Made by a program: the position numbers and the translations under genes. Shown piece by piece: positions 46,449-57,604 of a DNA stretch of 64,000 nt. A model generated the notes under the pieces. The model was given only the letters and a program-made list of their open reading frames with translations. It was not told the DNA's origin and did no database searches. The stretch is from contig JAHRBS010000012.1 of assembly GCA_024305745.1 (NCBI GenBank), forward strand, positions 253,001-317,000. The letters run 5' to 3'. Each line of letters starts with the position of its first letter. Position 1 is the stretch's first letter. This DNA comes from Polyporus tsugae (taxonomy: Eukaryota; Basidiomycota; Agaricomycetes; Polyporales; Polyporaceae).

Positions 46449-46754
46449 CGTGCAGCTGCTGCTCGTCGTACGTTCGGGGCGATGGGCGAGACAGCAGAGG
46501 CGAGACGATGGTGGAGGGCAGCGGAGACGTCTTGTGCAGTGCAATCGACACCCTACTCGGCGGAGTTTGAAAGCCGTCTAGCGCGGCTGATACATGCACC
46601 AATTAGTTTGTTACCATCAGGTTTAAAGTGCAATATATTGGCACATAGTCCAGGCACAGCGCCCAACAACAACAGGCAGCACGTTGTGAGCCTACTTGTA
46701 ATAAGATTATAGATATATGATATGATGAGATAGGGGGGATTAATCATTACAGGG
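46449..46754. other. Short spacer: calcineurin A promoter / GMH1 3' flank
   Basis: The 306 bases between two genes of the same strand must hold the CNA1 promoter and the GMH1 terminator. No further feature is recognisable. Confidence 0.4.
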
Positions 46755-47899
46755 CTATGAACCGAAATACAGAGGCAGTACATGCTTCGCGACGTTGAAG
46801 CCCAACAACGACACTATGTACCCTGTAAAAAGGGGAAGCAACGGCCCCAGCAAGAGTTCTGTGCGTATAAGGAACGGCAGAGCTACGAAGGGAAGTGTAA
46901 GATAACTGACTTGTGAACGGTCAAAGGTCAGACGTACTGTTCAATCCCAGGTAGACTCCATAGATGTACTGCGCAAAACTAAGAGAGGGATGAGTGGGCG
47001 AGGAAACAGAGGACTGCAGGGAACATACCCTGCCAGGTATAGTGTGTTCGACACGAATAGACATATCCAGTTGTTCTTGAGGATAATGGGAACCAAGAAC
47101 AGCTGGGCAAGATACAGCGTCAAATAGAACGGGAAGAACGCATTTGTGTGGACGTCGAAAGCAAATGCCCATTCAACTTTTGCGTCTTCGGGCGTGGAGT
47201 GTGACGGTGGTGAGAGCAATATGCGGTTCGAGAGGAACCTACAAAGTATACTGAGCATGCGAAACACGAAAGGGGATAAGAACGCTGCGAACGCACCACA
47301 ACATTGTTGCAACCAGAATACCGACAAGAAGATAGTCACGGACGATCATGAGGAAGGCCAACTCAATAGCTCCCCAGACGCTGTATGAATAGACGACCGA
47401 CCATGCAACGGCGGAGACTGATGGAGAGCATGAGTCGGTATGGGACAACCACCATGCGCGACAACTCACCACATAGGCATGCCGCTATAAGTATGAGGAT
47501 GGCAGGGTCATCCCTTGCCCACGTATTCTTGGTTTCTACGTCATCATGTCGTTGAGTAATACCTGAAGGGCGAAACAAAGATATCATACGTTTGTGAAAG
47601 TACACATTGCGATACCTTGGGGTAAGGTCAGCGTACACAACCAACTTGAAAGCAAGGCAAAACTCACACTCTCTTTGGCGCGAGACATAGGTATGTCAAT
47701 TGCCAGGCCGCCTGCTCGAAGTCCTACTTCCACCCCAGCGTCCATGTATGCGCCTCGACCGGCCTTTCTAGGAACGCACCATTTGCTGGAAACGATGTAG
47801 TCTCCGGAAAATCATAGGTATTCGGCTTGACATAGATGACGAACTCCGGTACTGCCCGCCGTTGCCAGGAGTCGGCGAGGTGACTGGGAGAACGTCCAT
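46755..47899 (-). CDS. GMH1: UNC-50/Gmh1 family Golgi membrane protein, 255 aa, 8 exons
   Basis: A conserved multispanning protein of the inner nuclear/Golgi membrane; yeast Gmh1 interacts with the Arf-GEF Gea1/2 and UNC-50 is needed for receptor trafficking. Exons (minus) are 47899-47780, 47723-47668, 47615-47590, 47535-47470, 47417-47297, 47238-47029, 46978-46938 and 46882-46755. Three are tiny (26, 41 and 56 nt), so naive ORF calling breaks the gene up. Family landmarks are IFRRLHRFQQMDFEQAAWQL, APKRVYRNVYFHKQTKNTWA, RDDPAILILI, DYLLVGILVATMLWFLSNR, VEWAFAFDVHTNAFFPFYL, VSNTLYLAG, YLGLNTLPFL, and the C-terminal IVSLLGFNV. Five or so hydrophobic spans match the family. The start codon gives the expected short hydrophilic N-terminus. 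It is divergent from the WW-domain gene with only 264 bp between start codons. Confidence 0.93.
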
Positions 47900-48163
47900 G
47901 TATGCGTGTATCCAGATAGCAGGCTATTTCAGACTTATTGAGATGAATGCAGCAAGGATAGGCACCTCCAGATAGGTGCATAAGAGGTGGCGAGCACGGC
48001 TTCAGGCGGAAGGCGCCGTGAGTCGTGACACGCGGCGGCGGAGACTCGGCGGAGATGGTGAAATTGATGCGGAGTTTTAGAGCATTGTGCAGCGCGACGC
48101 CAAGGTCATCGTTGGCCCCCAGCATCCACCTTCTCCCCACCATCGCCATCGACCTCATTCACC
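47900..48163. promoter_or_regulatory. Shared divergent promoter of GMH1 and the WW-domain gene
   Basis: Only 264 bp separate the two start codons, so both promoters must overlap here unless they extend into coding sequence. I saw no clear TATA box. The stretch nearest the WW gene is C/T-rich (cagcatccaccttctccccaccatcgcc). Confidence 0.5.
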
Positions 48164-51100
48164 ATGGTGGACGATGACGGCGAGCGCCTAGACTGGGGCA
48201 ACGACGACGACGAGCAGCAGGCCCCTCCTGACTCGACCTACGCCTACTCGCCACGGCAGTCGACCTACCCCCGCGCTGTAGAGGACGCAGAGGACGCAGA
48301 GGACGCAGTCTCCCTGGGCGGCGACGACGAGGATGAGCGTGAGTACTACGCTAATCACTCTGCCGAGCAGGTCTCCGGCGCCGGCATCCCGCCCCTCTCG
48401 AAACCGCCCTCGTCTGCCTCGCACGGCGGTAAACGCGACCCTCAGCGCCAAGCCGCCGCCACACTCTCCAGGACGTCTTCCCGTGCCCAAAACTCGCAGT
48501 CTCCTACCAGAGAGTCTCGTCCACCCAACTCACAAGGCAAACTCCCTCCGCTACCGCTCGTTCATGGACTCCCTCCGAAGCCTACCCTCGTCCCGCCGCT
48601 CTTCGAACAGCCCGCAGAGACTGGGACTCGCGCAAGCGCCATGGCAAACAGGCGAAGTTTCAATGGCAAGGTTGTCGATGTCGATAGTCCTGATGGGGAT
48701 GATCCTTTGCCTCCAAACTGGGAGATCAGGTACCCTAGAGGAGGTGGTAAGGATGCCTACTACTACAACACCAAGACGGATGAGTCGACGTGGACAAGGC
48801 CTCGACCTATAACCTCTGGGCGGTCCTCGCCAACGAAGAACGGTGGCGCCCAGACTTCTGGTCCTCACTCCCCGGAAATCATGGATAATGTTGGTTCCGA
48901 GAGAACAGGTCGCAGCCAACAGCCGCGTATCGCGAGGAGGGACACCGTTTCCCGCAGAGCTTCACCTCCTCCCAACCAGGATCTCTCGTATGCGGACCGC
49001 CACTACAGGCCGGGTGAGGCCCCAGTAGCTGCCCCCACGACTAATCCTGATGATCGACGTGGTGAACGTGGTGTCACTGGTCCTGGCTACTATCCTGAGG
49101 CGGCTTATGTTGAGGGGCCCTCGCCCTCGCCACCGCCCGCTAGCGACAGCAAGCGCCGGACAAGGTCCTCGAGTCCTCAATGGGACCGTAGGGCTCACCG
49201 AGACCTTTCTCCGATTCCGTCTCAGGAACGGGCAATGTGGCGCAGTGGCCGGGGAGAATACTCACAAGGTTCCCAAGCAGGAGGTTCGGACTCCGGCTGG
49301 GGACGTTCTCGGGAATACCCAGACGTTACGCAGCCTGTTACTCGATCACCCCCGGGTCGGCGCAATCGTCGCAAGGACGACATTGAGCCCCCGATACGTC
49401 GCAAGGATGATCTCGAACCGCCTATTCGTCGAAATGACGACATGGAGCCTCGGATCCGTCGCAAGGACGACATCGAACCCCGTATCGAACCCCATATTCG
49501 CCGCAAGGACGACATGGAGCCTCGTATCCGTCGAAAAGACGATGTTGAGCCGCCTCTACGCCACAAAGATCACCTCGAACCCTCCCTACCTCCCAGAGAC
49601 CCAAGCTCGCGCTACGCCAACGAGTGGGCGGCTCCAAGTACGAGTACGTTATTCGCCTCATCCTCCGCCTCCCGTCTTTCGCCTGGCTCTCCCTCCCGAG
49701 GTGGAGGACAAGTGCATCCCGACTGTCTCGTGAAGCCTCGGGAGCCCGTCGCCCCATACACTGTCCCCCTGCCGAACATCTCGTGTACATACACGGACGC
49801 TTCTCCTGGACCCTTCGACTCCGTTTTCTCCGTGCCTCTTCCTTATTCATACCTCACGCTCCAATCGCTTCTTTTACGAACCCTTTTCCTTTTCTCTTGC
49901 AGGACCTCGCTCTCCGCCACCTCCTCTGCACGAACCCTCGCCTCATACGGCCTATCTTGTGCCGACGTCAAGTAGTACGAGGGAGCCCCCCCGCTATGAG
50001 CGCTCCAGCAGCCCGCTACTGCCTCCAGGACGCTATCGCGACAACTTTGGCAACGATGGCTTGCCCCAGAGAAGAGGCAGGGACGCAGACATCGTTGAAC
50101 AAAGCCTCGATTCAAAGCGGAGGCGCCTCAATGACGATCTCTCGTCTCGCCGTGGTCCTCATGAGCCTCCTTCTCCGGTTACTTCCCTTCCGACCAAGCC
50201 TGCATTCGTAAATTCTTATCCTCCCGGTGAGCTCGAGCGTGAGAATCAGCGTACGTATGTGTCTTCCCACAACTGCAGCCGAACTAAGGTTTCGATACGT
50301 GACAGATCGCAAACGCGTTCCGCTTCCTCCCCAGCGAGAACAGTGGAAGACCTCTTCTCAAGGGCCTCCTCCCGCCCGAGGTTTCACTCCGCCTCCGGCT
50401 AATGCGCAGCCGCTATCTTTCAAGGCTACCTTGGAGTTTTTAGGATTCAATCCCGTCAATGAGATGCCCCCGGATGGAAGATCCATCAATGACCACCTGA
50501 TCGACCTGTTCGAGAGAGACCCGAACAACCCTTTTTTCGGCCGACCCACCCGCCCTCGCGATGCGATGAATGTCGATGGGCCCCCTCCACCAAGGAACGA
50601 CAACTTGGGAAGGTCGAGTATGGGCGGCATGTACTCTGATCGCATGCCTGCAGCTCCCGCGCCGGACACCGCGCCTCGTGCCCCGAGGGCAATGGTCCCG
50701 CGGGACAGTGGTGTCTATCCCTCTGGGCCCCCATCATTGTCGCCGACGTCGCCTTATGGCCCGCGCCCAGGTGTGCTCCCAGTCGTCGAGCCCGCGGGCC
50801 CGCCATCTGGTCGTGGAGGGCGTTCGCGCCCCAACCCAGGGCCATCGATAAGCGATCGCCGGTGGGAGACGAACGACCCAGGAAGACAGGGCAGTTTTGC
50901 TGGCCCGCCGCCGATCGATCACCCTATGGATTTGCCGCCGCCTCCGCCAAAGCGCACCAACGACATGTCTCGGAACCTTCCTGAACGACCGCCGCCGCGC
51001 GCGTCTGACGTACCCCAGGTAAGATAGTTGTTACTCGTCTTTTTAAGTCGTCGAGCTAACTGTGAACATCGCAAACAGCGCGGGATGGGTCGGGGGCCTC

Positions 51101-52509
51101 CGCCGCCGCGTATCACGGGGACGAATAGCATTCCAGTTGGGCCCAGGACTGCTGCGTACGAGGGCGCGCCGCCTCTCGACCCTCAACCGTCGTTCCGGCA
51201 GGCAAACAATGAGCACGATTCATACCGCCCGCCTCAGGGCGTAGATCGTGCAAGTGAGCCTTCGGAGCCATATCCTAAGCGGGTACGTTGCCCAGTTTCA
51301 GAGTTAATAGAGATAGAGATGCTGACTTCGCGCCGTAGCCGATGCGCTATCCTCGTGAGGAGACTGTCCCTGAACAACGCTCGCGCTCAGACCGCGTCGA
51401 TCGTCACCCATCTGTTACTACCAATGAATCCTCGGTATGCTCTTTACATTTCTGAACATAGTTTTCAATCTCATTTCCGTGGATAGCGTCGAGGGATCGT
51501 TGATACCTCAATCGATGAACGTGCTCCGCCTCGTCAGGTATGTGGACGTACTGAGTAAACCCGCAGCGTAGTCTGACCTGCCGTAGTCGAGATTCGGCCC
51601 TGAAACGACCCCAATCGAAGTCGATGGTCCCCGCATTTGGCAAACTCGCGACGAAGCACGTGGACAAGGACCCCGCTCGAACGAAGACTTCGTCGCGCGC
51701 GAAAGAGGGTAAGATGGGCTTTTACTTCGTCCACAAAACTCTCTTACAGACGTTTTTCCAGTAATGTGGACCGTGCTCCGCGAGACGAACGCCCCGCATG
51801 GCGCCGCCCCAGTTCACCGCGCGATGGACCGGGCAGAGGTGTAAATCAGTTTGAGGAGCGCTCTGGGCGGTCGTTCCCACCGCCCCAGCCTGTGCCTCGT
51901 AACCTTCCTGACGTCCCTCCAAGGCCAAGCAGGGCTCTCACGCCCCCGCGTCCTGCAGATCGCCGTAACGAAGAGCCGATGCTTCCCGAGCGCCCCGCTG
52001 TAGGCAATTTACATCCAGACCGCGCGCATCTTTTCGACCCCAACGAGAAGCCCTCCAATTCCAAACCCGTGCGCATCCGTCGCCCAGCCAAGTCCCCAGA
52101 CCGTGGTTACCCAGAGCGGATCCCGGAGGACAATCGTGCGCGGAACTTGCCTCCGAAACCCGACGACGGTCGCATGAGTACAGGCATGAGCGTGGGCATG
52201 GGCCCCCCGCCGCAAAAGCGATCGCCGCCTCCGCCTCTAGCTACGCACAACGGCAATGGCCATCGTCCGAATATGAAGCGTGGGACGTCGCTTCTCGAGC
52301 GGCTGAACGTGCACGAGCACGAGGAGATGGCGTCGTCGTTGCGCGACAGAGTTGACGTTGCTGAGGGTGGTTCCAGCCGCTCGGACTCGACCATGATGAT
52401 GGACGTGGATGGTGGTCCTGGGGACGACGCGAAGGGACGCGGGCTTGGAGGAACGCGGCGGCGGGGACCTACGAAGGCGCGAAGGGGCAGCAGGAGGAAC
52501 GGGCCGTGA
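48164..52509 (+). CDS. WW-domain, arginine/proline-rich disordered protein, ~1,276 aa, 8 exons
   Basis: Exons 48164-49700, 49903-50250, 50306-51018, 51079-51282, 51339-51434, 51487-51537, 51587-51708 and 51750-52509 join in phase. One WW domain lies near residues 180-215 (LPPNWEIRYPRG ... AYYYNTKTDESTWTRP) with both Trp and the YYY core. The N-terminus is acidic (LDWGNDDDE). Residues 402-475 are tandem decapeptides of the type RRKDD[ILM]EP. Later regions are rich in Pro, Arg and Asp, with a more ordered segment SFKATLEFLGFNPVNEMPP and a near-C-terminal helix TSLLERLNVHEHEEMASSL. WW domains bind Pro-rich ligands; together with R/D-rich repeats this suggests a nuclear RNA-processing or transcription-coupled role (inference). 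The first intron (202 nt) is the least certain: its donor gtggag was chosen because it alone keeps phase. Confidence 0.85.
49367..49590 (+). repeat. Coding minisatellite: ~30-nt units encoding R-R-K-D-D-x-E-P-x-I
   Basis: Six to eight imperfect 30-nt units in tandem, all in frame, give repeats such as RRKDDIEPPI, RRKDDLEPPI, RRNDDMEPRI and RRKDDVEPPL; one copy carries an extra EPRI insertion. Alternating basic and acidic residues resemble the RD-type mixed-charge domains of nuclear-speckle proteins. Confidence 0.85.
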
Positions 52510-53449
52510 CCGCGACACGTGTCGACTCGGAACAGGAGAGATGGTGAGTCGAGGAAAGGCGAAATGGTTGCCGTAGTTTGGACGTCGGCCGCATTCGCGT
52601 GCGTTTAATTATATGGGCTCTCCTATGCATCACTCCGTCAGTACATTACAACTCTTCCGATCGTGTCTCCATTGTCTACTGCATATATTTGTTGCACTCG
52701 TCGTAGATCCCATTCGTTCGTTTCGTGCAGATGCGTGCGGACGTGTGTTTGGATTCGGGAGAGGAAAGTGGGGTGAGTGCTGTCTATGTCGTGTTGTCCT
52801 AGGTTTAGCTGATGTTTGATGTACTTACCAAGCAAACAGATTTTCTTTGCCCCCACGTAATACGTATGTGATTGTCAATAACTAGGTGCACTCCTCGCAG
52901 ACTTCGGCATGCTGTGTACCTACCCTACTACACCCAGTGTGTTCCGGCGTCCTAACTACTATATTCGCGTCTCGAGCGTTGCACCGAATCCAGACGTGAG
53001 TGCTTTATGCCGTTTGCATGTAAACCATCTAGAAACGCTTATACCCGCCTTTGTCTCGCATACAACTTGAAGCAACCATAGGAACCATCGGAAATGCGCG
53101 AGCGGTGATGGGTATTCACTATGCACGTATGCGAGCCACCGACTTCCTTGCTGTGGCGAGCCTTCAATTTCACATTTCCGCGGGCATTCAGGAGAAAACG
53201 CCTTTAGAACGAAAAACAGTCATAACATCGTAAAGTAACGTTGGTACGTTCACTACCGTAATTCGTGAGCAACTCGTAATCTATCACTATTGATACAGAT
53301 GTGTAGGGTACGTGTATGGATGTAATGATGGAAACTTGAAGAGGGGGCTACCTGGTTGGGGCATTTACAATGGTATGGTGAGTGCAGATAATAGTCCAAC
53401 GTCGAGAGAACCTGGAGTGGCATAAATAATGACCTACAGGGATACTTCC
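52510..53449. other. Intergenic interval, with duplicated 3' flank of P1
   Basis: No gene is supported. The segment at about 53248-53320 matches the 3' flank of P2 at about 57410-57490 (shared words such as actaccgtaa and acagatg-gtag), showing that the duplication includes non-coding sequence. Confidence 0.5.
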
Positions 53450-55230
53450 CTACAGCAGACACTCCGCAGAGGGGTTTCCCTCTTCGAACAGGAGCAGTCG
53501 GACCCCCGCGTAACCCTCCCCGTCGAGGATGGGTCCACCGGAGCACCAGAATGTCGCCCTGGACGGGGTGTGGACACAGACCCTTGCAGTCGCTTTCGAC
53601 TTGTTGAGAATACCATGTGCGAGCGTTTCGTGGTTGAGGTGGCCAAGCCGCGAGCGCGCCGAGTCGCTCTGCCCCACCAGGTCAAGGCAAACCACACGGC
53701 AGAAGGCGAAGGATCTCGCCGCACGGACAGCGGTATCCTACACGAGGGACGAGAACATTCGCGGGTGAGTGAGATGAGGTTTGGTGGCAGAGGAAGGACA
53801 CTTACCATCAACTGTTCCTCGTCGAACAGGTCTTCCGCGACGATGTTGAGCGCGAGGTGCCTCACGCTTGCGAGTTTCTTCAAATTCCTTTCCCATGTAT
53901 CGACCTCCAGCGAAGAGGAAACGGACAGGCGCAGGGTGCGGGGACAGTGGTCGCCCACCACTGCAGGGACGCATTCCCAGCCGGTTTTGATCAGTCCGTC
54001 GAGATCGAGGACATCGACCGCGCACGAGTTTCCGAACACGTAAAGGTCCAACAGACCGCCACGGACATGTTCCAGCGACTCCCAGGCAAGCGGTTCTTCG
54101 TCATCGTCCTCCTCCTCGTGGCCCTCGTTCGCATCGTGTCGCTCACCCATCTCGTCGCGCTCACCACCTTCACCGCGCTCCCCGTTCTCGTCGCTCTCGC
54201 CAATATTGTCGCGCTCATAATCCTCCTCCTCCTCGCCATCCGAGGAGTCGTATTCGGAGCCTTCTCTCTCGCCTTCGCTCTCATCATCGCTCTCGCCATC
54301 GTCAGAGCCGCCCGTGATGTACTTATTCGCGTCCCGGAACCCGTTCAGCATCGACATCGGGCCCCACGGCCAGGACATTGTGACGGTCGTCCCCACGTCG
54401 AGACTGACGATGTTCGGGAACACGTCGATGAAGTCCGGCGCGCGGTTGTAGACGAAAGCGGGGACCACGAGGTCGCGCACGTTCTCGAAGACGACGAGCT
54501 CCTCATCCTCGTCTCCGCTTGCGTCCGCGAAGGGCAACACCCACGACGCGGAGAAGCGCGTCAGCGTGTCCCGGTGCCGTCCCAGGAACGTTTCGACCTC
54601 GAACGGGCCGTGGTCGAAGGCAACCTGAGGTATGGGGTGGGGGGTGACCGTGACGTCCTCCAGAGCTGATTTGACGTCTGCGAGGAGCTTTCGCGTGGCG
54701 GGGCCCGCCCCGAACGCCTGCAGAGACTTGAGGGTCGTGAGGCTCTGGAGGGCGGCGTAGAGCAGCGGGCCGTCGGCGAGGACCTCCTCGGGCTCGCGGA
54801 TCGTGAGCGACGTCAGCTTCGGCACGTGGGCCAGCAGCGTGGTCAACTTCCCGATGTTGGCCGCGCTCACGGTCGCCAGGGAGATGTCGAGCGTGTGGAG
54901 GTGCGTGGGGGGAGAGGACAGTTGTCCTAGGGGACCGTATGCGGACTCGGTGAACTTAAAAAACGAGACAACAGCTGTTTCAGTGTGTAGCCCCACTTGG
55001 GCTTTGGGGAGCTGGAGGGCCAGACGTGCACCATGTCTACGGAGGGTTCTGTGGGAGCTGACCAGCGCCAGCAGTGTAGGAACGTCTGGGCAGTTCTCAG
55101 CCACAGCGAGTTGAATGTCGAAGGGAAGCCGAGGGACGGCGGGAAGGCGAACGATTGCGGTGGCTGAGGAGTGGTCAGGTGGTTAGTCTCGTTTTCTACT
55201 GAGCAGACTAGATGGCGTTCACTGACCCAT
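53450..55230 (-). CDS. F-box/LRR-like protein P1, 549 aa
   Basis: One of three related genes on this strand. Exons (minus) are 55230-55227 (just ATGG), 55163-53806 and 53737-53450. The N-terminus MATAIVRLPAVPRLPFDIQL leads into a degenerate F-box-like helix (DIQLAVAENCPDVPTLLALV). Leucine-rich lines follow (LHTLDISLATV, VPKLTSLTIREPEE, LTTLKSLQAFG, FPNIVSLDVG), then the family signature EHVRGGLLDLYVFGNSCAVD and AVVGDHCPRTLRLSVSSSLE. A long low-complexity acidic insert (GES/DE/GER-rich, about residues 300-370) is absent from P2. It may be an SCF substrate receptor, but the F-box is weak. The intron at 53805-53738 is supported by the matching position in P2. Confidence 0.8.
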
Positions 55231-56640
55231 TGGTCTTGGGATTTAATTAGTGACGTTTGTGTCGCGTTCTCCGCGTGGGGTGTGTGTTGAGTTGGCGGGA
55301 TGGGAAATAAGAAAAGAGGCGCGAAGGCAGGCTGCTTGAAGTTGTCCGGGGGGATGAGCTCGGTAAGTGTCTTCAGGCTGCCTCGTAGATATTCCAAATG
55401 CTTACTAAAATAACTGCACAGATAGTGTGGCTTTGTAGGGGGCAAGAGTAGACGTAGTGGACCACAGCAGGTTCGAAGGAAGGCGTCCAGTGTTGTTGAA
55501 GAGGGTGGCTCACGGAAATAGCACACGATTTATACAGAACGGGTAGCGCCAATCCAAGATCCTGGGACATGCCCAAAGGCAGCACGCATTGCCCAGTCCG
55601 TCGGAGTGCCACCTACAGACTTGTGGTTGCAGTTCCTGAGCTGTACTGCGACGACAAAGCACGACCGAAGCTAAAAGGCGCATCGCCGCTCGCTTTGCTT
55701 CCTTCGGGCCGATGCTCTATAGCCAGGGTCGCTGTCGTTCTGGCATGCCGCCTCATGCCGCTCACCATCCTTTGACCGCATCCCCAAGGACGCCATCGTG
55801 TGTCATGTTGGACAATGGCTTCGTTGCTTTCCGGCGGGCCAAGCACACAATCGGTCTTCCAATACAGGCGTGGTGTGACCCGGATTTCTCTCAAAACTTC
55901 CCGCCGTTCCCAGTCTATGCACCCACGAATTGCAAAATCGCGTTCCTCATCGAGCACTCCCCAAACTTGCCAGTCTTTGAGCGAAAATACGCACTGCCAC
56001 GGTACTTAGAAAGCGAGGAATAGTGTATGTCTTCCTATCGTTGTGTCAAGGGGAACAATGAGATACACATTGCAATTGTCTGCCGTATGACAGGTTTTCA
56101 CAAGGTCAATGGAGTGGACGGGAACGGAGGCGGCCAATGCGCAGCGGCGCCTTAGCCGAAATGAAATCCCTTATCAGGACGCTACGATCACTAGACGCTC
56201 GTTTCTGTAGTTTGGAGCGCCTGCGGGTGCTCGTCAGGCCGGAAACCAGCCTGTGTTGGCCTACGCATGCATGACGTGCTACTGGAAATTCTGGAGCACA
56301 ATATTATCGCAGGACAAAATATAATATCATGCTTTCTATAAAATATGGCAAGTTTGTAAGTAGTTGACCCGCTATTTGGAGAGAGAGGCGTGCGCCGCCG
56401 TGCCACGTATGTGGGCGCCCATGAGAGCCTGGCCGCTGTAGCGCCCTTGCCAACCGTACTAGGCTAAGTTTGATCAACTTGAACTGGGAGGCTATTCCTC
56501 ATGACCCCACCCTGACCCCACCCCACCCCCATCCTTTGTCGGAAGAGAAATCCAGTTCACCAGTAACTGAATCATTCATCCACGACTCGTCGTCATCATC
56601 TCTATAAGGTTGTCGCGCCCTTCCTCTCTCGTCCGACTTG
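55231..56640. other. Intergenic interval
   Basis: No supported gene. Plus-strand frames near 55.7-56.0 kb have no motif support. It corresponds in position to the spacer between P3 and the P-loop gene, but is longer. Confidence 0.35.
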
Positions 56641-57170
56641 GAACAGTGCCGTCGAAGTTCAAGCTCGGCGAGTCTGGTCCGGACATGGTTGGCCGCTGGA
56701 GTGTTCAGTCGCCACGCGCAGCACATGCGTATATGTATACTGAAACTGTGCCCGAGCCCATGGACATGGTGTCAGGTACCACGACAGACTGGCGGCACCT
56801 CAAGTCCTCCGCGATGCAAGCGGACTCAAATTCTGGCGAGAACCCAACCAATCCGTACAAGGTGCCATTGATGTGGGCACGTCAAAAGATCGCGAATGCA
56901 AGGAGTGTCACGAGCTGCTGACCCCGAAGACGTAAGCGAGGAAGCGGAGACGGGCTTGTCTATCGAATCGTGGCCTCAGTACATCCTCCGGTGCGCCGGC
57001 GACACTCGACAGCGGCGAGGCATGACGCATGAACCTGCTAGTGCGTCCACCAATACTTGTGATCAACAAGCTGTTCAGGTTGACAATGAGCAGGAGGACG
57101 TCGTGTCTCATGATGAAAGGTCGTGCCTAACTCAATGGGCTGACCGGGTGGGGAAAGGCAAGTAAACAGG
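56641..57170 (+). pseudogene. Truncated relic of the P-loop kinase gene at 62.5 kb
   Basis: From about 56635 the sequence tracks the leader and first exon of the gene at 62554: ACTGAAAC-G-GCCC-AGCCCATGGACA followed by VSGTTTDWR, SS-QAD, later an A-D-PEDV-E run in a different frame, ASTNT, QAVQVDNEQEDVV, and finally W-DRVGKGK where the intact gene has the Walker A motif G-L-V-A-S-G-K. A stop follows V-T-S-C and the frame shifts at least once, the Walker A motif is degraded, and the match ends at the position of the first intron. No kinase core is left, so it cannot make an active enzyme. Confidence 0.75.
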
Positions 57171-57604
57171 TGTGCTTTGGAATATCGCAGCCGTGCACTG
57201 ACGAGCATAGTCTGCCTCAGCTATTGTCAATGGGCTCTCGACGTTGGGACTGGTGCTATATACCCACGTTTGTTGTGCTATTTCGTCGTTTGTTTGGTTA
57301 ACGGTTCAGGGTCCCTCCCCCAGCTTGCTTGTTGTGTGCACGGACGCCGCGATCCTAGTTGACGTGCGTACAGGCACTCAGGCTGCTCGCAATTCCGACA
57401 ATGTAGGTATGTGAACTACCGTAACTCAAGAGCGACTCAGCACAACTCATGACTCCATCGACACAGATGCGTAGAGGATGTGCATGCGATAAAGGGAGGA
57501 CGGTGCGTATGTACAGTCCAGTGACGGTATGGTAAGCACAAATCAGTCTGGTGTGGCACAGAGATCATACGGCGCAATACATGACAATCCCTGCCCATCC
57601 GCGT
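57171..57604. other. Spacer with duplicated 3' flank of P2
   Basis: The segment at about 57410-57490 resembles the P1 3' flank at about 53248-53320. No gene is seen. Confidence 0.5.

Noticed and set aside
49701..49975. Unspliced read-through end of the WW-domain gene (603-residue product)
   Set aside because: It would end in sequence unlike the rest of the protein, whereas splicing gtggag to tcttgcag restores a long Pro/Arg-rich continuation in phase.
53857..54669. 270-codon plus-strand frame with Leu/Val/Ile-rich stretches resembling membrane spans
   Set aside because: It is the antisense of the acidic GAN-rich insert of P1; hydrophobicity is an artefact of reverse-complementing Asp/Glu codons.
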